A stretch of 64,000 nt of DNA from the NCBI RefSeq assembly GCF_020382885.2, contig NC_058499.1, positions 6,681,872-6,745,871 on the forward strand, read 5' to 3'. The stretch is from Scatophagus argus (taxonomy: Eukaryota > Chordata > Actinopteri > Scatophagidae). Under the pieces are notes generated by a model, which saw nothing but the letters and a program-made list of their open reading frames with translations, was not told where the DNA came from and ran no database searches. The position numbers and the translations under genes were made by a program. This document shows positions 38,761 through 50,125 of the stretch, one piece after another. How positions within the stretch are numbered: the first letter of the stretch is position 1; each line of letters opens with the position of its first letter.

Positions 38761-41700
38761 AGCCGCGTGCAGCCCTGCGTGGACCTGCACAAGTTAAGCC
38801 TATTTCTACCTAAATTATAAGTTTGTGTGGCTCTTTAACCCCCCTGGAGTCGACAGACAGCCCAAGTATGTCTAGTGGAAGAGTAGAAAATGAAAAAAAT
38901 GTAGCCACTAAAATATGTGGATTAAAATTTGTGGGTTTTTTTTTTGTTTTTTTTACAATTCAAAGGTTGTATATGAAGCTGCCTGCCTGCATGAACTGAA
39001 CGTGTAAACTCTCACATCTTCATTGTGTTCGAAATTAAATAAGGACCTCCCTTTAGCCTCTTTACGGGAGAAGCCTTGGTTTAATATGGGCCTCTTCATA
39101 TTTTAAAGTGCTTTATTTGTGATGTGTTGTTAATGGTGATGTTGGTATCAAATATTAATTTAGGATTGAGAAAAATTACACATGAAAAAAAAAACATGAG
39201 ATTACATCTTGTAAAACAAGATTGTTGCTTGTATGAGAGCAGTACTACTAAAGAAATTTTGCAAAGTATATCATATTTGTATTTAGACTTTTAAAAAGTT
39301 TGTTTTGTTTTGATTTATTATTATTATTTCATGATATATTCCACTTCTACTCCCTTATACTTAAGGGATATTGTGCTATTCACTTCACTAATTTAATTTA
39401 AACTGTAAGATTTTATATTCAATACAAAGTGAGCAGGTTTTACAAAACATAAGCATTATAGGCTAGCCAGCAGTGTGTAGAGTAGTTATAATTAGCTCCA
39501 CATTGACCAATTAAAATGGTGTTTAGACATGTATCATTCACAATAATTCATTTTGCATACTGTACTTTTTGCATTTGATACTTTAAACAAATGTTGCCAA
39601 TAGGACTTAAGTAAGACTTTTATATATATATAAAACACTTGTTAGGTAGGTCATGTGAATCATATCAATTTATGATTAAAAATTAAAATTGTTTGGTGCC
39701 CTTATGGCCTGATTGAATCCAACTGGTTCACATTTGTTGGTGACTTTTTCATTAAGGCTAACGTTACCTAAAAAAATCTAGGAAAAAAAAGAACATAATA
39801 CAAGTACATTAGTTTGACAGAGAATTTAATAATTTAATACACATCCACACAGCATTTTCTGTGTCAGTACAAAGACTTGGTAGCAAGCCCAGGAACGCTG
39901 CTTCTATACTATTTATGGAGTTAACTTTGCTCTGCGGCTTTTGTTTTGCTGTCTACAGCCCACCTTCTGCTGCATGCGATTTCATCAAGATTTGTTGGAC
40001 TTTTGACTGAGAATCAGGATAAATAAAGGAATTCTGATTCTGACTAGTTGCTGATTAATTTTCTGTCACTGACTAATCAGTTAATCATCTATTTGTTGCA
40101 GCACAAACGTGCACCAATACAGAGTAGCAGTATTAAATGCTTTAATGAAATAAGAACAACACCCTCCTCTGACAGTCGTTTGCCACCAAGGTTAAGTCAC
40201 TGTAGCCATCCCTTTTCATAAACTAGTTGAGGTTCGTTTCCCATGACTTGAAGGTAAGGACATTAATTTCCGTGTTGAATATAACTTAATCTAGCAAGTT
40301 CATTTCCGCTTGCAGTGAAAAGGCACCGCTGGGATTCGAACCCAGGATCTCCTGTTTACTAGACAGGCGCTTTAACCAACTAAGCCACGGCGCCGCTGTA
40401 GTGCGAAAACGATCCCATTTCATACTATCAGAGACAGAAGGGTATACTTTTATCGAGGAATAGTTTTTAATATCAATGTGTAAAAAGTGTGAGAGCGATA
40501 TCTCTACATCGGCCTCTACATCACGTTGTTGGAGGGCAGTAGAGGGTATTGTATCTCATTAGGGGCATCCAAAGAGGGAAAAGTGGGATTGATCGCCCCA
40601 CCTGCTGCTCCCAAAAATAACCATTCATAAAAAAAAATGATTAAAATGTTTTTTAATTATTTTATATTATATTTAAATATATATATATAAATATATAGCC
40701 AAATGGACAAAGGTAAAATATATATATATAAAGAGTAAATATTAATCCTAGGTGTGCAACAAATCTAAACTCAGAGGTCGTTGCCTTAAAATCCTATAAT
40801 TTATCTGTTATATGTACAGCAGACGTTTTCCCAATTTAAACAATAGTTTACTGTGCATCATATCCTAATTAACTTTTATGCTTGTATGATCATCTTTTCC
40901 GGTCAAGCTAACTCCATTATTGACAGTCCCGTAACCAAACGTCTACGGTGGGAGGGTCCATGTTGGGAGCTGTTTCCGGTATCAGCTACACACGCACACA
41001 CGTGTGAGCTGAGCTGTCGTCCAAAGAAATTCTAATAAAGGAAGAATTCCCACTTTCTTACACTTTCAGTTATGTAGGGGGCGCTCGCAAGGTAGTCCAA
41101 AATCAATGCGTGCTTAAGGAGCTGTAGCCCCAAAATGTAACTTTTATGGTGCAAAAAAATGCTTATTTATATTCATGTTTCGGTATAAGCAGCAGAGACG
41201 ATAGATATAGTCCTAGTAGTTTAAATTTGTCATGAAATACCTTTCTGTATTACTATTTAAGTATTTGCGGCATGCGCGCCAGTTTACGGGATTCGCCATT
41301 TTTGGTTTCATGCATCAATCAAACACTCAGTTTGTGCTTTGTTTTAACCACGCTTCTATCGTCTTCTGCAGCTAACGCAAGGGAAATACATAAGGACTAT
41401 AATACATAAAACCAAAACTCTGTTATTGTGGTTGTGTTGACGTAACGACAATTGAAGTTAGGTTGCCGTAACGCAACGCTGCTAGTCGTAAATCTTTAAC
41501 CGACCAATCGGCATACATTAGCAGAATGTTAGCGCTTTATGGGCAAAACCGTCTGCCCTGTAAGAAAAACAAACAGGCAATATTTTTTTTCTGTTCAGTT
41601 TTGATACATAATCGATACTATATTTGCAAAAACTAAAATAAAATCTGGGCGTTTTGGTCTAGAAGTAGGTGTAAATAATTATTTAGCCACTTCTCTCCAT

Positions 41701-41769
41701 TCACTCCCGTTCATTGAACTCATACCTCGCGATCGCCCCCTAGTTGAATTACAACCAACTTTCGATACA
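38761..41769. other. intergenic region between divergent srpk2 and pus7
   Basis: Mostly AT-rich sequence without open frames of interest. It holds the tRNA-Thr gene, a retroposon-tail-like GGAATTCTGATTCTGAC at about 40028, an AATAATCG-family fragment at about 40048-40110, and a short TATA-rich stretch near 40670-40730. The last few hundred bases (about 41.26-41.77 kb) should include the pus7 promoter, with an ATTCGCCATTTTTGG (YY1-like GCCAT) element near 41290. Confidence 0.6.
40321..40394 (-). tRNA. tRNA-Thr (anticodon AGT)
   Basis: The minus strand folds as a complete 74-base tRNA. The acceptor stem GGCGCCG pairs with CGGTGCC (one G-T pair), the D arm carries TGGCTTAGTTGG (A box), the anticodon stem-loop CTGTC-TAGTAAA-CAG has AGT at its centre, and the T arm carries GGTTCGAATCC (B box). 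There is no intron, and no CCA is encoded, as usual in eukaryotes. A TTTT run begins at the 3' end and serves as the pol III terminator. It stands alone between two divergent protein genes and looks functional. The intact pairing and the absence of a SINE body argue against a repeat-derived copy. Confidence 0.95.
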
Positions 41770-42172
41770 ATGGGATTAATAGGAAGCGGACAGGCTATCC
41801 GTAGAAGAGCTCTGGTTGTCGCCCATGCTCATCTGAATACCATCAGGCATAACGCATGGTAAGTTAAAGAGGAGTTTTTGGTTAGGAAAAAAATAACATC
41901 TTTTTCGTTTTATTTACGGCGACGTTTTAGCTCAGCTTTGCTGCTAGCAATGTTAGCCTGCGCTATTAGCTAACGTTTATAACGTTAACCTACAGGACAA
42001 TGCTAAGGCTGTAGCGTCTTTGCTAACTTTTGACTCGTGTGCTCATCGTGTGTTTCAGTGCCTGCGTCAAGCTCAAACACGTGAAGAAATCTCTCCAGGT
42101 GTTTAACGGCGAGGCTACAAAAAGCGTGTCCCTGATCCACTACCGTCTTTTGCTGTCTCAGCTCCACAAATT
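41770..42172 (+). other. pus7: two upstream pus7 exons (5'UTR or N-terminal extension)
   Basis: Two exon-like segments precede the main pus7 start. The first runs from an ATG at 41770 to 41858 with donor GTAAGT. The second runs from 42059 (acceptor TTTCAG) to 42172, also with donor GTAAGT. Spliced to the next exon at 42556 they form an uninterrupted frame of about 70 codons before the recognised start MAESEP. It begins MGLIGSGQAIRRRALVV and continues through a Lys/His/Leu-rich part. The Arg-rich, acid-poor N-terminus looks like a mitochondrial presequence, but I recognise no homologue. These may equally be non-coding 5' exons open by chance. Confidence 0.5.
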
Positions 42173-42565
42173 GTAAGTCGGTAGCATCGTTTTGCTAGGC
42201 CATGTCACTTCAGTTTGTTGTCATTACTCATAGAAACGCTGCAACGCTATTGAGACAGCTGTATTTAGATTTTTATTTAAGAACAGTAATTTTCAGTGGC
42301 TGCGTAGATTCAAATACAGGATTTGTAATAGGTTACAAGTGGTGATGTAAAAAATAAACTTTATTTCGTAGCAGAATTGCATTCCTGGAAGTTAACTTCA
42401 CATGAGTGCTCCAGTGGTGTCCTTAGTGGTTTTGGAAACAGATTAATTGGCGACTGTTTTCACCGATTAATGTCAAACATTTGCCGATTGCAGCAGTTTG
42501 TGAGATGTTTAAATGTTTCAATAGGAAAACCTTGTTTTTGTCACTGTTGTCATAGCTTTGCTCTG

Positions 42566-45500
42566 ATGGCTGAATCAGAGCCCGTCTCCGCCCAGGTCAG
42601 AGAAAAGAGAGGCTGTCCGGAGGACCAAGAGGAGGACACGCTGACAAAGAAACCCAGACTCGAGAATGATCACAAGAACGGAGGCCCTCCTCACCAAGAT
42701 GACAACGAAGAAGAAGAAGAAGAGCTCGAGGGTGAAGAATGTGATGGAGAGGAGGATGGGGAGACCTTTGCTGATATGATGAAGCATGGCCTCACTGAGT
42801 TGGATGTAGGAATCCTGAAGTACGTCAGTGACCATGAGGGCTTCTCAGGAATCTTGAAAGAAAGGTTTGTCCCTCGCAGTCAGTAGATTTTTGAATTTAT
42901 GCAGCTTGGATAGATTAACAGTTGATTTCTAATGTTTGTTTGTTTGTTTTTTCTCAGATATTCTGACTTTGTGGTGCATGAAATCAACAAACAGGGCAAG
43001 GTAGTGCATTTGGATGACCTTTCTATCCATGCAGAGGCTGCAGAGGTAAGATACTACATTAAGTTTCAGTTACCAGTGTTGCTTCTTTTTATGATTATTG
43101 AGTTTACGAATATGGCTAGATGCTAGATGCACAAGTTGACTGGCATACCAGTCAGCATTTAACATGTGGTATTATTTCTTCTTGAACCAAATAATAAGTG
43201 AAAGTTGTTTTAAACATGTTAGCAAAAATCAAATTAATTGTGCATGGCCACTTGTACGTGTACTCTGATACTGCTAGCTTGTGGAAACCACTGTCACATT
43301 AAGTTACACATATTTTGACAGGGTTATCAATTGTTTTAAATCACATCCTGGATTTTTACAGCACTGGAGCAGGTCAGATAATGATTCCTAATGTTTTTGT
43401 TTTGTGTTTGTTTGATGTCAGGAAGTCCCAGAGGCTCCACAGCTGCCACAGGAATCTGATGTGCTGACCGAAGAGCAGAAAAAGGAGCTTGGGGAGCTGC
43501 AGCTCTTCAGAAATAAAGAGGGCAGCGTCTGTATTGAAGTGAGTTTACCCTTTCTGAATTCCTTAATGACATAAAACTCCTTTACGTAATGTAATGTTCC
43601 TCTCCTAATATCTGTAGGTGTTGGACGATACAAAAGAAAAGCGGACGCTGATCCATAAAGCCATCAAAACTCAGTTTCCTGGTCTGGAGACAAAGACAGA
43701 AGAGAAGGATGGACGCAAGTTCATAGTGGCCTACCACGCTGCTGGGAAGAAAGCTTTAGCAGGTATGTGGAAAAGGAAGCAGAACTTGAGCTTTCTGGAC
43801 AGAATTCATGACCAGTTAAATGATCAGATAAGGGATTTATTGCATGTCATTTTTTATGTCAGCCCTCCAGCTTATCTGCTGAAGTGCATGTGGTCACAGC
43901 TGAATTACAGAAGACTGAAATATGATGCATGCACTCGTGCATGTGCATGATCAAACACACCTGCATGATTCTGCTCAGATCTTTACTCATAGTGCTTTTT
44001 ATACAAGCAGCTTTTTGGTTGTGGATCAACTGATTATTTAGTAAAATGCTGTTATCCCGATTTGGACTTAATTTTGTCAGAGTGCTTCAGAAGACTTTAA
44101 GGAAAGCAGAAATCATGTATCATCAGTGTCATGGAGCATTGAAAAAAAAACCCCACACACCCTTGTTGCATAAAGCATTTAGATACCGTAGTCCACTCAC
44201 ATGCCCATGCATGAGATCTTACCCCTGACAACTCACCCTGCAGTTCTTAAACATCTCTTTCTTAGTAACATTATTCTATCCTCCTTTTGCTTTTCTCTGG
44301 TGGATAGAGGTCAAACCGACTGCAGGTAAGAACCTGTTCCCCACACAGCAGAGGAAGTGGTTAACACCCACATGGAGTCAGGTGTCGGTTGCTAGATGTT
44401 GTTGAAATTCTTTTTGGTTCTGTGAATATGTTTAAAACTTATTTCCATTCTTTCTCATTGAGTTGTGAATCAAAATTAGCCCAATTTAAAAAAAAAACAA
44501 ACAAACAAAAATACAGGTGACCATTTAGCAGTATTCAGTCTGTTGTGTAGGTGGAATCTATGAGCGATTTGTGTTTCTGAATATGTTAAATGTTTAGTGC
44601 AACATTTCATATTCTGCATTTCAGTACAAACATTTTTTTTCTGTGTCCATAAAAGCTCCAAGGAAACACTTCTGGCCCAAAAACCGTGGCAGTTTCTGCC
44701 ACTTTGTCCTGTACAAAGAGAACAAGGACACCATGGATGCTATCAACGTGCTTTCAAAGTTCCTCAGGTATGAATGTAGTGCAGACTTTGTAAAAAGTGA
44801 TCCGTATATTTTATAATAACAGACAGATTGACAGTCTGTTTGCCCAGTGAAATATGATTGTTGTTCAGTGCCGTCATATGTACAATATTGCATGTCCTTC
44901 TAGGCTTAGACCCAACATGTTCTCCTACATGGGAACCAAAGACAAGAGAGCCATCACTGTGCAGGAGATCGCAGTACTCAAGTGAGTGTGTGCTGCTTGA
45001 CGTATTAGTGCAGCAGCTGTCTATGGATGGTTGTGAGTAAGTGGTAGTGTACATGCTGCATCTTTTCGGTGCTTGAGGTGTTTTTGCTGTCACTAAGCAG
45101 ATGATCTCAGGTGGATCAGTTGCTGAGCAGTTGCACAGAATGTTGCTTTGGTAATTAAAGAAACCTTTTCACTGTCCTCTCAGGATCACAGCAGAGAGGC
45201 TCGCTCACCTCAACAAGTGCCTCATGAACCTCAAAGTGGGAAACTTCTGCTACAAAAACCACCCTCTAAAGCTGGGGGAGCTGCAGGGAAATCACTTCAC
45301 TGTGGTCATCAGGTCAGCAGATGTTGTGTTATGCAGGCCACAATGAACAGTCATCACATCACATCACATCTCTCTTATTTTAAGCATATAATATGATAAT
45401 TTGAATTCATAAACTGTGTAAAACCTCAAAACACACTTCAGTTATGTATGGACAGAAAAGCAGACATGAGGTGTTTTAAATTCATTAAAAAGGTTTAAAA

Positions 45501-48463
45501 TGTTAAGCTAAGAATGTTTACACAAACTATTTTCTAAGTTAAAAGCAACCAAAGCAAAGTCTATGGGACTGCCCACCCACCCCCTCCTTTTAGTTTACTT
45601 GATTAGTCTCTCATTGTTTTATTTGTTGATGTTTTTTTGCACATCAGGAACATCTCAGGGACAGATGAGCAGGTTAATCAGGCCATGACATCCCTCAAGC
45701 AGACGGGCTTCATCAACTACTATGGCATGCAGCGCTTTGGCACCACAGCTGTGCCTACACATCAGGTTGGCAGGTACAGTCATGACATGATCGTACTGTG
45801 ACAGTGGTGGTATAAACTGTGACTTGGCAGGATGATCAACTCAAGTGTTGTTTCCACCTTGTGTTTATGACAGGGCTATCTTGAAAAATGACTGGAATGA
45901 AGTGGTGGATTTAATTCTGAAGCCTCGTCCTGGAGGTAAGGGGAAATAAAAAAAAAAATTCTTGAGCGCTTTTTTTATGCCAAACATGTTTTTAGCCTTA
46001 ACACGAGCGCTCACACACTAATTATGCAACACACTGAAATTGGATGAAATGATGACATTTTTTGTCTAAAATGTCAAAGGTATTTTTCTCTGTTCCATCG
46101 CAGTGTTCTGCAAAAAACATTTTTTTGCAGCAGCAACTTCGCATTTAAAGCATTGCACTCCATCACAGGCTCCGGTGACTGATTTTGCTGATGTTGATCA
46201 TCAGGTGAATGTTGATCCACCTTGTGATGAAGCTCTCTTATCAGTCACTTCATAAATTATGTGACAGACATGGATGCAAACTCCAATTTGACTGGTGTGC
46301 AAGATCATACAACCACAAGGCGTTAAGTTGAGTTTGTCTTTGTTTATTTTATCAGTGAAGTGCTTCAGTTTGTCCTCCCTCTTTACTGCTTTCTTCAGCG
46401 GAGAAAGAATTCCTGGTCCGCTGCAGAGAGGAGTGGGCAAAGACTCAGGACCCAGAGGCAGCCCTGAAAAAGCTGCCAAACAAGCGCTGTGTGGAGGGGC
46501 AGCTGCTACGAGGCCTGTCTAAGTACGGCAAGAAGAACATCATCAATGCTTTTGGACTGGTTGGTTTTATTTATTTATTTATTTCTATTAATGATGCTAA
46601 TAATTGGTTGAAATTAGGGTGAGACTTAAAGAATTGAAAACAAATAAAGCAGCTAGTCAAAGTGCCTTCAGTATTGCGTTGGGCCAGTTGTAAACATCTG
46701 TTAATGTGAATGTATTTAAATCAGGATGCTACTTTGAAAATAGCTGTCTGCGTTTCTTTTTAAACCTTCCCGGGCCATTTGTTTACGTCCAGCGTGGCCC
46801 ATTGCTGCTCCCTCTGATGAATTATGTCTGTTCTCTTCTCAGATTCCTCGCAACAACCGTCTGATGTACATCCACAGCTACCAGAGTGTGGTGTGGAACA
46901 CCATGGTGAGCCGCAGGATTGAAGCCTTTGGCCTGAAGGCAGTGGAGGGGGACCTGGTGCTCAGAGGAAGTTAGTGGTTCATCTTGTTTTTTTTATTTGT
47001 TTTGCTTTGGGTTTTTTTTCAGCTTGCAGCTGTTAAAGGCATAGTTTGACATTTTTGGAAATGTGCTTATATTCTTTTTTCTTTTAATCTGAAAAATCAA
47101 AAAATGTTAAAGTTTTGGGTTTTGAACAGATGATTGATTTCATAGATTCTCGTATTGATTGATTGCCAGACTCACTGTTTTTGTCTGTTTACAGTCTTGG
47201 TGTTCAACCGAGTCAACTGTCTGATAGCTGTAGTTTTTAGTTATCTATCAATTGTCTATAATAATGTTATTTTGAATTCCTCTGTGCCCAGAAGTTAAAA
47301 GGGTACAAGTTACCAAATCCAGAAATTTCAGAGCACTACATTTGCTTCTACCCAGACTAAGTCTGCGGAGGAAACCTTCCAACCAGTACTTTTTATTATT
47401 TAAAACAGACTAAAACTGAAGTGCTGATGTTGTCTCTTATACTTTTATGAAGCCTCAGCACACGTGCTGTCTGCGGAGGAAGCTGAGACGCACTCCATCC
47501 ATGATATTGTGATGCCACTTCCTGGGTATGATGTCATCTACCCCTCTCATTATGGTAAGAAGTGGCTCTGTGTGATTCAAGTTCATTTATTTACGTGAAA
47601 AGATAGCTGTGGAAAAAAATCTGGGGGTGCTTTTAACACAAATAAATGTGATAATGGCACCCATTCGCCTTAACGCACAAGCCAGCCCCACACAGCCAGT
47701 GTACATCGGCTTAAATGCATCAAACTTTAAACAACACAATTGCTGATAGATAAGAAACAGAATTAATTTAGCATACCTCAGTAGAAGAAATGAAAGTTAA
47801 GTTCTGAGCTTGTAATCACTTGTCTTGCACGTGTCTTCCTGTCAGTGGGGGAAGGCTACAGAGAACTGCTCTCTGCAGACGGGTTGGACATTGACAACAT
47901 GAGACACAAAGTGAAGGACTATTCCCTGGCTGGAGCCTACAGACGCGTCATCATCAGACCCACTGATGTCAGCTGGTTGGCAGCCAATTAAATACTAGCA
48001 TATTATTTCATATGATGTGGCACTGTTGTATGAACCTCTCTGTGGTGTAATGTAATAAAGAGGTGATTATTGTGCATTGCAGTCTTTTTTTGAATGTTTT
48101 AAATTTAATTCTTCTGTAATACCACAACTCTGCAGGGAGGTGATTCTGTATGACGACCCCAGGATCTCCCTGGTGCACTCTGATTTTGAGAAACTGGAGA
48201 ACAAACCGGCTCCTGTCTTTAACAGAGGTACGTTCCTTTTAGGACTGTTTTGGTTTGTGAATGCTGCTGTTTGTAGGCAGCAGCTTTGCTTTTTACACAC
48301 GGTTTTTCACTTTTACTCTCCAACAGAGGGGAAGTATCGGGCTCTGCGGATGGCGTTCTCCCTGCCCCCCTCTACCTATGCCACCATGGCGATCAGAGAG
48401 GTCCTGAAGTTGGACACAAGCATCAAGAAACAGACGCAGCTCAACACCACCTGGTTTAACTGA
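42566..48463 (+). CDS. pus7: pus7, tRNA/mRNA pseudouridine synthase 7 (TruD family), 15 exons
   Basis: PUS7 isomerises uridine to pseudouridine in tRNAs, mRNAs and other RNAs. Coding exons: 42566-42864, 42958-43045, 43422-43538, 43618-43762, 44656-44767, 44904-44981, 45184-45312, 45648-45773, 45874-45935, 46399-46559, 46843-46969, 47453-47554, 47846-47975, 48136-48227, 48327-48463. All introns have GT-AG ends and phases agree, giving 634 residues (human about 661). The N-terminus is charged and acidic, with a KKPR nuclear-signal-like patch. The [11 protein letters not shown] motif follows. The TruD catalytic motif [12 protein letters not shown] has its Asp at about residue 267, and [15 protein letters not shown] comes later. 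The protein ends NTTWFN. The first start considered is MAESEP, but in-frame upstream exons exist. A poly(A) signal ATTAAA lies at 48638. Confidence 0.97.
44308..44325 (+). other. pus7: candidate 18-base pus7 microexon
   Basis: Between exons ending 43762 and starting 44656, the bases AGGTCAAACCGACTGCAG are flanked by a pyrimidine-rich stretch ending GGATAG and by a strong donor GTAAGA. The segment keeps the frame (entering and leaving in phase 1) and would insert EVKPTA before the APRKHFWPK motif. This is a splice-site and phase argument only. The gene is complete without it. Confidence 0.45.
47032..47085 (+). repeat. fragment of a common percomorph repeat in a pus7 intron
   Basis: TTAAAGGCATAGTTTGACAT followed by TTTTGGAAATGTGCTTAT matches the start of the repeat whose longer copy lies in the hdac10 intron at 61.9 kb. 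Confidence 0.55.
48054..48059 (+). terminator. pus7: possible intronic poly(A) signal in pus7
   Basis: AATAAA is followed by a G/T-rich stretch inside the intron between 47975 and 48136. Read-through of the preceding exon gives SWLAAN and a stop, so use of this site would make a PUS7 lacking the last 76 or so residues. Confidence 0.3.
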
Positions 48464-48637
48464 GACCGAAACACATTCTGTCTGCATCAGCAGGCTGCAA
48501 AGCACCCGTCTTCTGTGGCTGCTTACTGTTGTGAGTGTTTAGAAGTGTATTATTGTGTGTGTGAATGAATGTGATTGGGTTCTGTGTGTGAACCCAAAGC
48601 AATTTCTTTGAAGTACAAAGAGCGATGATTTATCATT

Positions 48638-48643
48638 ATTAAA
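48638..48643 (+). terminator. pus7: pus7 poly(A) signal (ATTAAA)
   Basis: ATTAAA lies about 175 bases after the stop codon and is followed by a T-rich stretch. Confidence 0.6.
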
Positions 48644-48663
48644 CCATTTTTTTTAAAACAGTG

Positions 48664-50125
48664 TTTTTACTTGCTTTGTGCTGCAACGATTCAGCATATT
48701 TTGACAGTGATTTGAGCAAACCTTGTTCTTACAGGGTGTCACGTAAATGAATCCCTATTGCACAGGGTGTCCAGCATGCCCTCTTTGTACAGAAATTACT
48801 TTCATTTTTTTAACGTAGAGTTGAATGTGTGAAATTAAAAAACCTGTTGAAAAGAGAAATTAAAAATGTTGAGTTTATAGTATGCAGTCTGAGTTTGATT
48901 GATATTACGACAAAAATGTTTCCCATATGCTGCTGGGTTTTTTTACATGATGAGGAATTTGACATACGATTTGTTGCTGAAGTCTTTTTCTACTTTTTTT
49001 TGTTGTTCTTAACAATAACTCATCAGTTAAATTGCTGTGAAAGTGCTCAGCTCCACAATGTGGTTTAGATTGCATGTACACTGTCTCCCCCTGCAGGCCA
49101 TCGCTGTTAAGTGCCCCTCCAACTGAGGATCAGAAATGTATTTCGAGCTCTTATCAGTCTGCTGCTGGTCAAAACAGGCTTTGTGGGGCTGACCATCTGG
49201 CACTGTGGCATATGCCAGCTGGCAGGCTACAGCTGCCCTCTCCAACTAAATGCAGTTTGGTAATCATATCGTTCGCCCTGGGGCCATTTCTGCCCTCCTG
49301 GCATTGGATTATTTCACCATTTTTATGTTTTGATACTGACCTGCTGTACCAAAACATAACCAAAATGATCTTATCAGATTCTGATGAATAATAATAAACA
49401 AAGTCACAAAAAGATATCCCTTTATTTAAATTTCATTTGGCTTTTCGTGACAGTTTTAAGATCCAAATTTAAGCAAAAATGTTTGTCTTGATCCTCTTTA
49501 TCTTAATCAGCTTGGAGACACAAATTCCTATTATTCATCTACAATTAAAGGTCGGTGAATATTCTGTTAATGTTTGTTTGGGATCAGAATTTGGATATTG
49601 TCCCATTTTTTGTCCTGAATTTGTCTGCATAAGCTTGAAAAGAAATGCTTGCTGGTGCTGCAGTTCAGAGGTGTGTGTGAAAATGCAAAACTGTCAGTCT
49701 AATCTGACTGCTCAACAAAAGACCTACAGAAGCAGGTGTGCTTCCCCGTCATTGAGAGGTTAACCAGATAAAGTTGATGAAGAGTACGAGCATGAAGGCT
49801 TTGGGTTTTCATGGTTTATGCACAGTAAAAGCTGGTGAATGCACTATCAAATAATAAAATACATACATAATTGAAATACAATTTATGTGATACATTTGAG
49901 AATAAGATAGACTATTTGTAATATTTTAATTTGTGTTTCTGAGGATCTGTTACTGTTAACATGGATGGTGAATTATATGTATATATGTAGCAAAATCTAA
50001 GCTTGAAGGTCCGCTTGAGCTTTTAACTGCATTTTAACCGAATTGAACTCAAAAAAGCGACTGGTGGACTTTTTCACTACATTATTTTGTTATGCTGTTA
50101 AACTACGCAGTAAGTATTGGTAAAA
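48664..50125. other. intergenic region between convergent pus7 and the ENDOD1-like gene
   Basis: About 1.5 kb of AT-rich sequence. Open frames are short and have no recognisable motifs. The 3'UTR of the minus-strand ENDOD1-like gene probably occupies the right end. Confidence 0.6.

Noticed and set aside
42377-42555. Upstream extension of the first pus7 coding exon starting [10 protein letters not shown]
   Set aside because: This part lies in the intron. A good acceptor (GTCATAG) at 42555 separates it, and the residues are Cys/His-rich and unlike PUS7.
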